A DNA stretch of 64,000 nucleotides from Bacteroidota bacterium (lineage in GTDB: Bacteria > Bacteroidota > Bacteroidia > Chitinophagales > Chitinophagaceae), in the NCBI GenBank assembly GCA_023433345.1, contig JAEZDA010000017.1:62001-126000 (forward strand), written 5' to 3'. Positions 1 through 9,033 of this stretch are shown here, one piece after another. Positions within the stretch are counted from its first letter, which is position 1; every line of letters starts with the position of its first letter. The translations under genes were made by a program, and so were the position numbers. The notes below the pieces were generated by a model. It was not told where the DNA came from, did no database searches, and saw only the letters and a list, made by a program, of their open reading frames with translations.

Positions 1-1
1 C

Positions 2-364
2 AGCAACAGCATTGTTTCGTATAAGAACGACCGTGAGTTGATACCTGTTGAAGTTGATCTTGTAAGTGTAGACGACCTCGTAAAGGCCGATCCCGGTATA
101 AGACCTTCCTTTATGAAGATAGATGTGGAAGGCGCCGAGCTGGATGCATTGCGCGGGGCTTCTTTTACAATGCTAAACATAAAGCCACTTATAATTCTTG
201 CGATACACCCTGAGCCGATAAAGGAAAAAGGCGATTCAATTGAAACGATTTACCACTTCATTAAAACACACGGCTATCGCGCAACGCTCAATGGGAAAGC
301 GGTTGGAGTGGAAGACCTTGTAAACCGCAATGGCCTTTTCGACCTTCATTTGCTTCCCGGGTAA
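2..364 (+). CDS. FkbM-family SAM methyltransferase, C-terminal part (5' truncated by window)
   Basis: The reading frame is open from base 2, so the start lies before the window. The visible ~120 residues carry the FkbM signature FMKIDVEGAE near the middle, the acidic strand of the SAM-binding fold, followed by a strand and helix ending in DLHLLPG. FkbM-family enzymes O-methylate sugars or polyketides; next to polysaccharide glycosyltransferases a sugar O-methyltransferase is the likely role (inference). The gene ends 15 bp before the next glycosyltransferase on the same strand and is probably cotranscribed with it. Confidence 0.8.
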   Translation, partial: SNSIVSYKNDRELIPVEVDLVSVDDLVKADPGIRPSFMKIDVEGAELDALRGASFTMLNIKPLIILAIHPEPIKEKGDSIETIYHFIKTHGYRATLNGKAVGVEDLVNRNGLFDLHLLPG

Positions 365-379
365 CAACATGTTCGATAA

Positions 380-1474
380 ATGAAACCAAAAATTCTTCAT
401 ATTATTTTCAACCTCGGCCGCGGCGGAGCAGAAACCATGCTGGTTAATATGGTGAAAGAGGTTGAAGAATATGAGCATGTGATAGTAACTCTGTTTCCTG
501 AAAACCATTTCGGTAATGAAATTCAGAATGCGAGAATTGTTTGCATGAACCTGAAGTTGAAGAACCTGTTGTTTTTTCCAATTGTCGCGCAAAGCTTGAA
601 GAAAATTATTTTGAGCGAAAAGCCGGCCCTCATTCACACGCATTTATACTGGCCCACTGTTCTCGCCAGGATGTGCACTCCTCGCCACATACCTTTAGTT
701 ACTACTATTCATGCTTTTGCCGGGCAATTGGTAGACTTTAAACGATGGTATCTGAAAATGCTTTACCGTTTTTCTTACGGCATCCGGCCCTCCACTATGG
801 TGGCTGTTGCAAACGGAGCTTTAAAAGAATATTATAGTTACCTGAAACTTAAGCCGGGCAGGAACCACGTATTGTACACTTTTGTAGATACCGGTAAATT
901 TTTTCCTTCAAATACTGCACTCCCGGGCGAAACCTTGAAACTTGTAAGTGTGGGTGCCCTCCGCTATCAGAAAAATCACGAATACCTGATCAGAGCTCTT
1001 AAACATCTTGATCATTCTGATGTTTCGATAGACATTTACGGCGAAGGGCCTTTGCGGGAAGATATCCGCGAAAAGATCAACGCATCAGGAGTTAATATTC
1101 GATTAATGGGGCAAGTGAGCAATATCTCTGAAAAGCTTAAACAGTACGACGCATTCATCATGCCCTCATTTTATGAAGGTTTTTCTCTTGGGGTGCTGGA
1201 GGCGATGGCGATGAAAATTCCCTTGCTGTTGTCAGACATTCCTTCCTTCAGGGAACAGTGTGATAATTCGGCGATGTATTTTAGTTTGCACGATCCTTCC
1301 GATCTTGCACAAAAGATCCTTCAGTTGAAGGGAGATCAGAAAGGGCTTCAGGAAAGAAGTGAGGCCGCATACGAAAGGGTTCTTAAGAATTTTACGCTTC
1401 CGATTCACCTGGAAAAACTGAGGCAGATATACCGCTTGGAGTTAGAGCCGGAAAAACATAATGCGAGGTGGTAG
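380..1474 (+). CDS. Glycosyltransferase, GT4 family (GT-B fold)
   Basis: 364 aa, normal for GT4. The N-terminus has the Gly-rich acceptor-side loop NLGRGGAETM (about residues 12-21) typical of GT-B enzymes. The C-terminal half has the nucleotide-sugar site with the EGFSLGVLEAMA motif (the E-x7-E motif of retaining GT4 enzymes) preceded by PSFYEG. It is a cytoplasmic enzyme that adds a sugar from a nucleotide donor to a lipid-linked glycan. The start ATG is well placed, 15 bp after the FkbM gene. Donor and acceptor cannot be told from sequence. It is the first of four GT4-type enzymes in this cluster. Confidence 0.88.
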   Translation: MKPKILHIIFNLGRGGAETMLVNMVKEVEEYEHVIVTLFPENHFGNEIQNARIVCMNLKLKNLLFFPIVAQSLKKIILSEKPALIHTHLYWPTVLARMCTPRHIPLVTTIHAFAGQLVDFKRWYLKMLYRFSYGIRPSTMVAVANGALKEYYSYLKLKPGRNHVLYTFVDTGKFFPSNTALPGETLKLVSVGALRYQKNHEYLIRALKHLDHSDVSIDIYGEGPLREDIREKINASGVNIRLMGQVSNISEKLKQYDAFIMPSFYEGFSLGVLEAMAMKIPLLLSDIPSFREQCDNSAMYFSLHDPSDLAQKILQLKGDQKGLQERSEAAYERVLKNFTLPIHLEKLRQIYRLELEPEKHNARW

Positions 1475-1521
1475 GGTTTTTGTAAAACAACGAAGGTTTA
1501 GTTGAAGTAATAAGTAATATA

Positions 1522-3432
1522 ATGTGCGGCATAGCAGGGTTTATTGATTTTAGCGGAGGTTCAGATGCTGATATCTTAAAAAATATTACCGGAGTTCTTG
1601 ATCATCGCGGGCCTGATGCAAATGGTCACGCTTTCTTCGGAGAAACTGAAGCCGCAATAGGTTTAGGCCATAAAAGACTTTCCATAATTGACCTTAGCAG
1701 TTCGGCAGGTCAGCCGATGCGCTACAAGAATTTTCATATTGTTTATAATGGTGAGGTTTTTAACTATTCCGAAATAAAGGAAGTTCTTAGATCGCTTGGC
1801 CATTCATTCGAAACTTCTTCTGATACCGAGGTAATTCTGCACGCATTCGAGGAGTGGGGTGCGGAAATGGTTCACCGCTTCATTGGTATGTTCGCCTTTG
1901 CCATTTATGACGATCAAAAGAAAAAACTCACCTGCCTGAGAGACCGCGCGGGCATAAAGCCATTTTACTATTACTGGAAAGATGGGCTTTTCCTCTTTGC
2001 TTCGGAGCTTAAAAGTTTTCACCGCCATCCGGGTTTTAAAAAGCAAATTTCAAAAAGCGCTGTCCAGCAGTTCATTCAATACGGCTACATAATTGCTCCA
2101 CTTTCTATTTTCGAAAATGCATATAAGCTGGAGCCAGGGCACTGGTTAGAATTAGCCGTTGATTCTACCACAATAAAAAAATCGTGTTATTGGAATGTAT
2201 ACGAAGCTTATAATAAGCCCAAGCTGGATATCTCTTTCGAAGAAGCAAAACAGGGAGTAACTGAGTTGATGAGGTCTGCATGCAACTATCGCATGGTGGC
2301 GGATGTTCCCGTTGGTATTTTTCTTAGCGGCGGTTACGACAGCACTGCAGTGACGGCTTTGATACAGGGCTCGCAAACGAAGCGACTGAAAACCTTTTCA
2401 ATCGGGTTCTATGAAGCCGAATACAATGAAGCGCATTACGCAAAGAAAGTTGCAGAGCATCTTGGAACCGAACACTATGAACATTATTGTACAACCAGGG
2501 AAGCCCAGGATATAATCCCTGCCATTCCTTTTTTTTGTGATGAACCTTTTGGCGATTCATCGATCATACCAACAACGCTTGTGAGCAAACTGGCGAGGGA
2601 ACAGGTAACCGTAGCGTTGAGTGCCGATGCAGGAGATGAAGTGTTTGGAGGCTATAACAAATACCCGATGGCCCTCGACCTTTATGGTAAAATGGCTTCC
2701 GTTCCCCCTTTGCTAAGAAATTTTTCTGGCAGGGTGCTCGCAAATTTTCCGGATAAAATGTTGCGAAGGCTTTCGGGCACAGAAGCCCTCGCTATGAAAA
2801 AGAAACGAATCTCCGAAGGTCTCCGGAAAGGAAAATTTTCCATTTTGGATGTAATGGATAAATATTTATCGCAATCATATTCAGAATCACAGTTAGATGA
2901 ATTGTTGAATTTTCCGGTTCAGGACGGCCTTGAAATGTCTGCATTTGCCAGCGGACTCAACAAGTCTGTCAGCAACCTTGAAAAAATGATGGCGCTTGAT
3001 TACAAAACTTATTTGCCTGATGACATCCTGGTGAAGGTAGATCGTGCCGGGATGTCTGTATCGCTTGAGGGGCGCGAACCCCTGATCGATTCAAGGCTGA
3101 TAGAATTCGTTGCGCAACTACCTGTGGAATACAAAATGAAAAACGGCAGCAAGAAATTTATTTTGAAAGACATAGTTCACTCTCTTGTTCCCAAACAGCT
3201 GATGGACCGACCCAAGATGGGCTTCGGTGTTCCTGTATCAGACTGGCTTCGCGGGGAATTGAGTTCCTATGCTGATTCATTTATGACGGATGCTTCCTTT
3301 AATCACGGACTGTTTAGAAAAGAAGGAGTGAAAAAAATAATCAGCGAATTCAAAGCCGGTAACCGCAACTACAATTCTCTTTACTGGTTTTTACTTATGT
3401 TTCAAATGTGGCATAAACACTGGATGGATTAA
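1522..3432 (+). CDS. asnB: Asparagine synthase (glutamine-hydrolysing)-like amidotransferase, copy 1
   Basis: 636 aa. It begins MCGIAGF, so Cys2 is the class II glutaminase nucleophile once Met1 is removed, which fixes the start. Residues ~1-210 are the glutaminase domain (motifs HRGPDA, YNGEVFNY, RDRAGIKPFYY). The synthetase domain carries the PP-loop SGGYDS at 269-274 and DAGDEVFGGYNKY further on. The usual SGG[LI]DS has Tyr at the fourth position here. In polysaccharide clusters such AsnB homologues are thought to amidate uronic acids or other carboxylated sugars rather than make asparagine (family knowledge plus context). A second, divergent copy lies at 11482. It is 47 bp after the preceding GT and 11 bp before the next. 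Confidence 0.9.
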   Translation: MCGIAGFIDFSGGSDADILKNITGVLDHRGPDANGHAFFGETEAAIGLGHKRLSIIDLSSSAGQPMRYKNFHIVYNGEVFNYSEIKEVLRSLGHSFETSSDTEVILHAFEEWGAEMVHRFIGMFAFAIYDDQKKKLTCLRDRAGIKPFYYYWKDGLFLFASELKSFHRHPGFKKQISKSAVQQFIQYGYIIAPLSIFENAYKLEPGHWLELAVDSTTIKKSCYWNVYEAYNKPKLDISFEEAKQGVTELMRSACNYRMVADVPVGIFLSGGYDSTAVTALIQGSQTKRLKTFSIGFYEAEYNEAHYAKKVAEHLGTEHYEHYCTTREAQDIIPAIPFFCDEPFGDSSIIPTTLVSKLAREQVTVALSADAGDEVFGGYNKYPMALDLYGKMASVPPLLRNFSGRVLANFPDKMLRRLSGTEALAMKKKRISEGLRKGKFSILDVMDKYLSQSYSESQLDELLNFPVQDGLEMSAFASGLNKSVSNLEKMMALDYKTYLPDDILVKVDRAGMSVSLEGREPLIDSRLIEFVAQLPVEYKMKNGSKKFILKDIVHSLVPKQLMDRPKMGFGVPVSDWLRGELSSYADSFMTDASFNHGLFRKEGVKKIISEFKAGNRNYNSLYWFLLMFQMWHKHWMD

Positions 3433-3443
3433 CTTGCCGACGG

Positions 3444-4685
3444 ATGAAACATGTTTTATTTCTTAGTTATGATGGAATGACTGATCCACTGGGGCAAAGC
3501 CAGGTGATCCCTTATTTGAAAGGACTAACTTCCGCCGGATATCGCTTTACTATTTTAAGCTGCGACAAACCTTCTAATTATGCAGAAGGAAAAGACCAGG
3601 TGTTCTCTTCACTCCGCGGGTTTCCGATTAACTGGGTGAGTATCCCATATCATAAAGATCCGCCAGTGCTGTCTTCGATTTTCGATCTTATAAAGATGCG
3701 CAAGGCTGCGGCTGAAATACACCGGAAGGATACCGTTCACATGGTTCATACCCGTCCGGGAATTCCTCCAATGGTTGCTCTGTGGATGAAAAAAAAATTC
3801 GGGGTGCGGTTCGTAAACGATATACGTGGCTTCTGGGCAGACGAAAGAGTTGATGGAGGCATGTGGAATTTGCAGAACCCCGTTTTTAAAATGATCTACA
3901 AATTCTTCCGCAAAGAAGAAGATAAGAGTTTAAGGGCAGCAGATCATAATATTTGCCTTACATATGCAGCAAAAAAAATAATTCATAGCTGGAAACATAT
4001 TCCAAAACAGCCCGTTCCTCTCACCGTAATTCCCTGTAGTGCAGATCTTCAATTGTTTAACCCAGACAAAGTTTCAACCTCCGTTCGCGATAAGTGGCGC
4101 GTGCAATTGGGCATTCCTCACACGGCTACAGTATTTACCTACCTTGGTTCAATCGGCGGCTGGTACCTTACTGATGAAATGATGAGTTTTTGCGCCATAG
4201 CAGCAAAAGAATTTCCTGCAGCTCATTTCCTTTTTATTTCGCCTCACAGGCATTCGGAAATAAAAGACAGAGCTGCAAAGCATGGTGTTCCTGAAAACCG
4301 GATGCACGTAGTGAGAGCACAAAGAGAGGAAGTGGCAACTGTTTTATCCTTAAGCCATTTTTCTTTTTTCTTTATTAAGCCGTGCTTTTCAAAACTGTCT
4401 TCTTCTCCAACCAAGCACGGAGAGATCATGGCAATGGGAATTCCGGTGATCACTAATTCGGGAGTGGGAGATGTGGCGGAGATTGTAGAGAATTTTGATG
4501 CAGGATTTGTGATCGATAATTTCACAACAGAAGAGTTTCAACGCGTGATAAGGGAAATAAAAGCGGGCAAAGGTTTCGACCTGAATAATATTCGCTTCGG
4601 CGCGAAGGAATTTTACGGGCTGGAGAATGCTGTGAAAAGCTACAGGGAGGTGTATGATAGAGTTTTCCGCGGCACTGATGCCTAA
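3444..4685 (+). CDS. Glycosyltransferase, GT4-like
   Basis: 413 aa, GT-B layout. The N-terminal domain starts LFLSYDGMTDPLGQSQ, a loop seen in bacterial capsule and O-antigen GT4 enzymes, and has the conserved DIRGFWADE segment. The C-terminal domain has YLGSIGGWY (donor-domain start) and a KHGEIMAMGIPVI helix in place of the usual EGFP...EA. It follows asnB by 11 bp and overlaps by 4 bp, tail to tail, the methyltransferase on the opposite strand. Donor and acceptor are unknown. Confidence 0.85.
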   Translation: MKHVLFLSYDGMTDPLGQSQVIPYLKGLTSAGYRFTILSCDKPSNYAEGKDQVFSSLRGFPINWVSIPYHKDPPVLSSIFDLIKMRKAAAEIHRKDTVHMVHTRPGIPPMVALWMKKKFGVRFVNDIRGFWADERVDGGMWNLQNPVFKMIYKFFRKEEDKSLRAADHNICLTYAAKKIIHSWKHIPKQPVPLTVIPCSADLQLFNPDKVSTSVRDKWRVQLGIPHTATVFTYLGSIGGWYLTDEMMSFCAIAAKEFPAAHFLFISPHRHSEIKDRAAKHGVPENRMHVVRAQREEVATVLSLSHFSFFFIKPCFSKLSSSPTKHGEIMAMGIPVITNSGVGDVAEIVENFDAGFVIDNFTTEEFQRVIREIKAGKGFDLNNIRFGAKEFYGLENAVKSYREVYDRVFRGTDA

Positions 4686-5608
4686 AGTTTTCTCAGCCAG
4701 ATCACCAATTGAAGTCCGCGCTTGGTCATCTTCATATATTGCTTCAAGATCGGATGCAGAAAACGCGGACCGTGAAATATTGAGCCCACATCGTATTTGT
4801 AATAAGCGATCGAATATTCTCCGGTTAATTTCGCATTTTCTGTGAAAGACTTTACGTCGAATTCAAAAAGGTGAAATGGCGAATGCATCGGGCTTAAGTT
4901 CGTAACAAAATTTGTTCCACTTAATTTATAATATGCATTCAATAATTTTCCTATCAGGTGTTTGGAGGAAGGAACCTCTACATGCATCACTCCTCCCGGC
5001 TTAAGCCACTGCATTCCTTTATGTATACACTTTCCGGGATGATAGAAGTGTTCCAATACGGCGCCGAAATTCACGAAGTCGAATTCATTCTGAGGAAAAT
5101 CCATTTCCTCCAGCATTCCCAGTTTCAATCTTTCAGGGTTCACCTTTGTGTGAGACAAAGCTTTCTCATAAAAAGGAACCGAGGGCTCAAAACCCCATGT
5201 GTCGAAGCCCGCATGTTCCAACGATAGCATTCCCATCCCGATCCCTGCACCGCAGTCCAAGGCCTTCATTCCAGGTTTGAACCCAATCAGCTCTTTCGTT
5301 TTCAGGATCTGTGGAAGAAAGTAATTTTCCTCCCAGTCAAAACTCCTGTCGTTCCAATATTCATCAGGCGGAATGCCATAGTGATCCTGGATGTTAAATG
5401 GAATCGGTTGGGGATTTGAATAGATAAGGTTGCAATTTCTGCATTGAATTACTGAAACACTTATACCGGAAAGTTTTTTAGGGTTTAACCCCTGAGATTG
5501 GTTGAGCCTTTGACCGAGCACTCTGTTGCCGGCAGTCTCAGCTCCGCACATGTCGCAGTTGGTGATATAGTCAAAATAATATTGCTGACGTTTACCAGTC
5601 GGAGACAT
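4682..5608 (-). CDS. Class I SAM methyltransferase with N-terminal zinc-ribbon
   Basis: 308 aa. Residues ~18-65 carry two Cys pairs (CDMCG and CRNC), a zinc-ribbon-like module that precedes the methyltransferase domain in many bacterial sugar and polysaccharide C-/O-methyltransferases. The SAM-binding motif LDCGAGIGMG follows at about residue 115, and NFGAVLEHFYHPGK is the post-motif region typical of Methyltransf_23. It lies 20 bp downstream of the next minus-strand methyltransferase, so the two form a small operon opposed to the main cluster. The substrate is probably a nucleotide- or lipid-linked sugar (inference). Confidence 0.82.
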   Translation of the reverse strand: MSPTGKRQQYYFDYITNCDMCGAETAGNRVLGQRLNQSQGLNPKKLSGISVSVIQCRNCNLIYSNPQPIPFNIQDHYGIPPDEYWNDRSFDWEENYFLPQILKTKELIGFKPGMKALDCGAGIGMGMLSLEHAGFDTWGFEPSVPFYEKALSHTKVNPERLKLGMLEEMDFPQNEFDFVNFGAVLEHFYHPGKCIHKGMQWLKPGGVMHVEVPSSKHLIGKLLNAYYKLSGTNFVTNLSPMHSPFHLFEFDVKSFTENAKLTGEYSIAYYKYDVGSIFHGPRFLHPILKQYMKMTKRGLQLVIWLRKL

Positions 5609-5628
5609 GATACAATTTTAAGGTAAAC

Positions 5629-6531
5629 CTATCTTTTTTTTCCGATAGCGTGATAGAAGGGCGTCAGCGGACTTATAATAATATTCTCCAGCCCGCAATT
5701 ACGCATCATTGTTTCAACCTGCGCTTTAGAAAAACGTTGTTCTAACCTTGTGCCGAATTTATCAAGCGCATCATTTCTTATAACAAAAAACGATTTGTTG
5801 TTATAAGCACTGAGCGGCATTTTTATAGCCACATTTCTTAAGCCTATAAGCACCAGAAATCTCACCCAAAGGATCAACGGCATATAAATTATTATTGCCA
5901 GAATATCGCAAACAATGCGTTTTAGTTTTGACGGTAGCCTGCAAACAACCTTTCTTATCTGATCGCTCAACCAATAAAGAGTTTTAAACCACCAGCCTCT
6001 TGTTTCCAGGTTGTGATAAAGGTAGCAATAGAAGTAACCGCCTTTCTTCACCTTTTTCACGCAATCCTGCATGGCTTTTTGTGTATCAGGAATGTGGTGA
6101 AGCACCCCAACACTCATTGCAAAATCAAAGGTTTCATCGTTGAAAGGAATTGTTTCAACACTTGCTTTGGCTAGCCTTACGTTGGGGATATTTCCTAAAA
6201 GTTTGTCTGCCGCAAAAATTGCATCGCTGGGGTCGATCGCTTCAACGAATCCTGCTTTTTGAGATAAATACTTCGTCCACCTTCCTGTGCCGCAGCCGAT
6301 ATCCAACATGTAGGTTTGCCTGTTTACGATCTCATCGTTTATCAGGTCAAAGTACTCCTGCGAAATGGATTGAATGGTTTCATCTGAAAAATCGTGGAAC
6401 TTAACCCACTCGTCCCCGAACGACTGCACCACCTCAGCGTCAATATTGCTTCCTTCAATCGAAAAAATGGCAACCTCTCTGTTAGTTCCCATCACCACAT
6501 TTTCGGGCGCCCGGTTATAGTTCTTTTTCAT
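5629..6531 (-). CDS. Class I SAM methyltransferase (start set at 6531)
   Basis: 300 aa from the ATG at 6531. The SAM motif is LDIGCGTGRWTKYL and the acidic motif VEAIDPSD follows, then SVGVLHHIPD, a typical Methyltransf_11/25 pattern. Hydrophobic stretches near residues 205-240 suggest peripheral membrane association. The frame extends upstream to 6606, but an exact TAnnTTTG box (minus strand, 6541-6548) sits 9 nt before the 6531 ATG, so a transcript begun there could not encode the longer form. The longer form would also overlap the spurious 5' extension of glf. It is probably cotranscribed with the 4682-5608 methyltransferase. Confidence 0.82.
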   Translation of the reverse strand: MKKNYNRAPENVVMGTNREVAIFSIEGSNIDAEVVQSFGDEWVKFHDFSDETIQSISQEYFDLINDEIVNRQTYMLDIGCGTGRWTKYLSQKAGFVEAIDPSDAIFAADKLLGNIPNVRLAKASVETIPFNDETFDFAMSVGVLHHIPDTQKAMQDCVKKVKKGGYFYCYLYHNLETRGWWFKTLYWLSDQIRKVVCRLPSKLKRIVCDILAIIIYMPLILWVRFLVLIGLRNVAIKMPLSAYNNKSFFVIRNDALDKFGTRLEQRFSKAQVETMMRNCGLENIIISPLTPFYHAIGKKR

Positions 6532-6540
6532 TCTGCGCTG

Positions 6541-6548
6541 CAAAAATA
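6541..6548 (-). promoter_or_regulatory. Bacteroidetes -7 box upstream of the methyltransferase at 5629-6531
   Basis: The minus strand reads TATTTTTG, an exact match to the Bacteroidetes sigma-ABfr -7 consensus TAnnTTTG. Nine bases separate it from the ATG at 6531, giving an inferred 5' leader of only a few bases. No clear -33 TTTG is visible. Confidence 0.55.
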
Positions 6549-6649
6549 AGGGGTTAGCACTTTCATTGCCTTTTTTGTGTGGGCGTATCCTTTTGACTAT
6601 CTGCACTATTGAAACGTGTATTCTATATTTTTACGCCTTTATTCCAATT

Positions 6650-7816
6650 ATGAGCAGTCGTTATTTAATTGTCGGTTCAGGTTTTTCAGGGAGTGTGCTA
6701 GCTAACAGGCTCGTTGATCACTCCGATTGCTCAGTTGACATTTGGGAAGAAAGAAGCCATGCAGGAGGTAACTGCCATACTTCAAGGGATGAGGAAACGG
6801 GAATTATGGTCCATCACTACGGGCCACACATTTTCAATACAGACAAGAAGCACATTTGGGATTTTGTGAATCGCTTCGGTGAATTCAGGCCTTACGTTCA
6901 TCGTGTTAAAGCCATGAGCGGAGGCAAGGTGTTTTCTTTGCCGGTCAACCTGCTTACCATAAACCAGTTTTTTAATAAATCGCTTGGCCCTGCTGAGGCA
7001 AGGGCATTTCTATCGGACATCGGGGATAGTTCAATTGAAACTCCGGAAAATTTTGAAGAACAGGCCCTTAAATTTCTTGGTAAGGATCTTTACCAGGCTT
7101 TCTTTTACGGATATACCAAGAAACAATGGGGTTGCGAACCCCGGATGCTTCCGGCATCAATACTTCGGCGCATACCAGTGAGGTTTAATTATGACGATAA
7201 CTATCATCCAAATTTATATACAGGCATCCCCGTTGAAGGTTACTCTTCTGTAATGGAAAAAATGCGTGCAAGTGATAAGATCAGAGTTATCTTAAACAAG
7301 AAATTCGATCCATCTGATCAGCCTGAAGGATACGATCATATATTTTATACCGGTGCCATAGACGCTTTTTTCAGGTATGAATTTGGAAGATTGGGATATC
7401 GTACTGTAAAGTTTGAAAAGTTTTCAGAAACCGGCGATCACCAGGGAGTTGCTCAGATGAATTACTGTGATGAAAATATTCCGTACACCCGTGTTGCCGA
7501 GCACAAACATTTCACGCCTTGGGAAGAACATGATAAAACTGTTTACTTCAGGGAGTACAGTACGGAAACAGGTTTAAATGATGAACCCTTTTATCCTAAA
7601 CGCCTTGAAGCCGACAAGATAATGTTGCAGAATTACAGAAAAGCCGCAATGCAATTGAAAAACATTTCCTTTCTTGGCAGGCTGGCAACATACCGTTATA
7701 TGGACATGCATAATGTGATCGGTGAAGCAATCGATTTTGCAGATACTTTTATGCAGTGTATGCGAAACGGTGCAGCAGGTCCGGTTTTTCCTAATGATGA
7801 ATCGGCGATATCATAA
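6650..7816 (+). CDS. glf: UDP-galactopyranose mutase
   Basis: 388 aa from the ATG at 6650, the usual Glf length. It converts UDP-galactopyranose to UDP-galactofuranose with reduced FAD. The N-terminus is the FAD Rossmann motif VGSGFSGSVLANRL, followed by Glf signatures GPHIFNTD and FFYGYTKKQWG. The C-terminal region has FPIARVEH-like sequence in altered form (NIPYTRVAEHKHF) and a YFREYSTE segment. The frame opens upstream at 6566, but the extra 28 residues are hydrophobic and out of family and overlap the divergent gene, so 6650 is preferred. It abuts the next glycosyltransferase with no gap. Its presence implies galactofuranose in the surface glycan. Confidence 0.95.
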   Translation: MSSRYLIVGSGFSGSVLANRLVDHSDCSVDIWEERSHAGGNCHTSRDEETGIMVHHYGPHIFNTDKKHIWDFVNRFGEFRPYVHRVKAMSGGKVFSLPVNLLTINQFFNKSLGPAEARAFLSDIGDSSIETPENFEEQALKFLGKDLYQAFFYGYTKKQWGCEPRMLPASILRRIPVRFNYDDNYHPNLYTGIPVEGYSSVMEKMRASDKIRVILNKKFDPSDQPEGYDHIFYTGAIDAFFRYEFGRLGYRTVKFEKFSETGDHQGVAQMNYCDENIPYTRVAEHKHFTPWEEHDKTVYFREYSTETGLNDEPFYPKRLEADKIMLQNYRKAAMQLKNISFLGRLATYRYMDMHNVIGEAIDFADTFMQCMRNGAAGPVFPNDESAIS

Positions 7817-8908
7817 ATGGCCCGCAAGAAAAAGATATTGGTTATTTGTCCGCATCCTGTGGATGTTGCTCCCGGGCAAAGGCTGAAATATGAGCAGTAT
7901 TTCGGCAGCTGGCGCAACAGGGGATATGATGTGCACGTTTCGCCATTCTTTTCTCCAAGAATGCAAAGCATTCTCTACAGCAAGAAAAATATTCCTGAAA
8001 AAATTTTCTGGGTCGTTGCCGCCTATTTTAAAAGGATTGGAAATCTTTTCACGATCCGCAATTACGATCTTGTTTATATATTTCTTTGGGTAACTCCATT
8101 TGGCTTTCCACTTATGGAGAAACTTTTTGTTGCCATGAATCCAAACATGGTGTATGATATCGACGACGCAATTTTCATGAAGGAAAAAAGTCTTCGTAAC
8201 CGATGGATAGATTTTATAAGAGGGCGAAACAAACCTTTCTTCTTAATGAAAAAGGCAAAGCATGTTATTGCGTGCACCCCGTATCTGACTGAGGTTGCCC
8301 TGTCACTTAATAATTCAGTTACTGATATTTCATCTACGATAAACACCGACACCTACCAGCCGGTAAATAAATATCGCAACGATCATAAACTCGTGCTTGG
8401 ATGGAGTGGCAGCCATAGTACTTCCCGCTTTCTATACCTGTTGAGGAATGTTTTGCTTCAACTGCAAAAGGAAATTCCTTTCAAGCTTTTGGTGATGGGA
8501 GATCCGAAATTTCATATTGAGGGATTGGACATGGAAGCGATAGAATGGAGCGCTGAAAATGAGGTGCCCACCCTGCAGCGTTTTGATATTGGCCTCTATC
8601 CCTTACCGTTAGACAATGAATGGGTGCTGGGAAAAAGCGGTCTCAAGGCTCTTCAATACATGGCCGTTGGGTTACCTGTAGTGGCAACCGCGATAGGGGC
8701 AAATTTTCGAATAATCGATGACGGCAAAACCGGATTTTTAGTGAAGACCGAAGAGGAGTGGATAGCCCGGTTGAAGCTTCTTATGACGGACGAAACACTC
8801 AGGAAAAAACTGGGAGAGGCCTCCCGCCTTAATGTGGAGAAACATTATTCCATTCATGCGAACGCTCCTGTATATCTCTCTATAATTGAATCGGCTATGC
8901 GAAAATAG
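7817..8908 (+). CDS. Glycosyltransferase, GT4/GT1-like
   Basis: 363 aa. It starts at the base after the glf stop, so translational coupling is likely. The N-terminal region starts ILVICPHPVDVAPGQRLKYEQY, seen in Bacteroidota polysaccharide glycosyltransferases, and has a YDIDDAIF acidic segment near residue 115. The C-terminal donor domain has LGWSGSHST and the GKSGLKALQYMAVGLPVVAT helix, with Lys in place of the first Glu of the classical E-x7-E. Being coupled to glf it may act next to the galactofuranose step (inference). Confidence 0.85.
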   Translation: MARKKKILVICPHPVDVAPGQRLKYEQYFGSWRNRGYDVHVSPFFSPRMQSILYSKKNIPEKIFWVVAAYFKRIGNLFTIRNYDLVYIFLWVTPFGFPLMEKLFVAMNPNMVYDIDDAIFMKEKSLRNRWIDFIRGRNKPFFLMKKAKHVIACTPYLTEVALSLNNSVTDISSTINTDTYQPVNKYRNDHKLVLGWSGSHSTSRFLYLLRNVLLQLQKEIPFKLLVMGDPKFHIEGLDMEAIEWSAENEVPTLQRFDIGLYPLPLDNEWVLGKSGLKALQYMAVGLPVVATAIGANFRIIDDGKTGFLVKTEEEWIARLKLLMTDETLRKKLGEASRLNVEKHYSIHANAPVYLSIIESAMRK

Positions 8909-9033
8909 CTGAGTACCGGCTATTAAAAATTTTATTCAGAAACGATTTTCATCCGGTCGCGCAATAGTGCGGGCAGGTATCACGTTATTGTAGTGATTCT
9001 ATACCTTAAAAGACCCTGAAAATCCAAAGTCCT

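Noticed and set aside
236..643. 135-codon minus-strand frame at the left end
   Set aside because: Antisense to the FkbM and GT4 genes, which have clear motifs.
6566..6649. 28-codon 5' extension of glf
   Set aside because: It is hydrophobic, precedes the conserved FAD motif with no family match, and overlaps the divergent gene and its promoter box.
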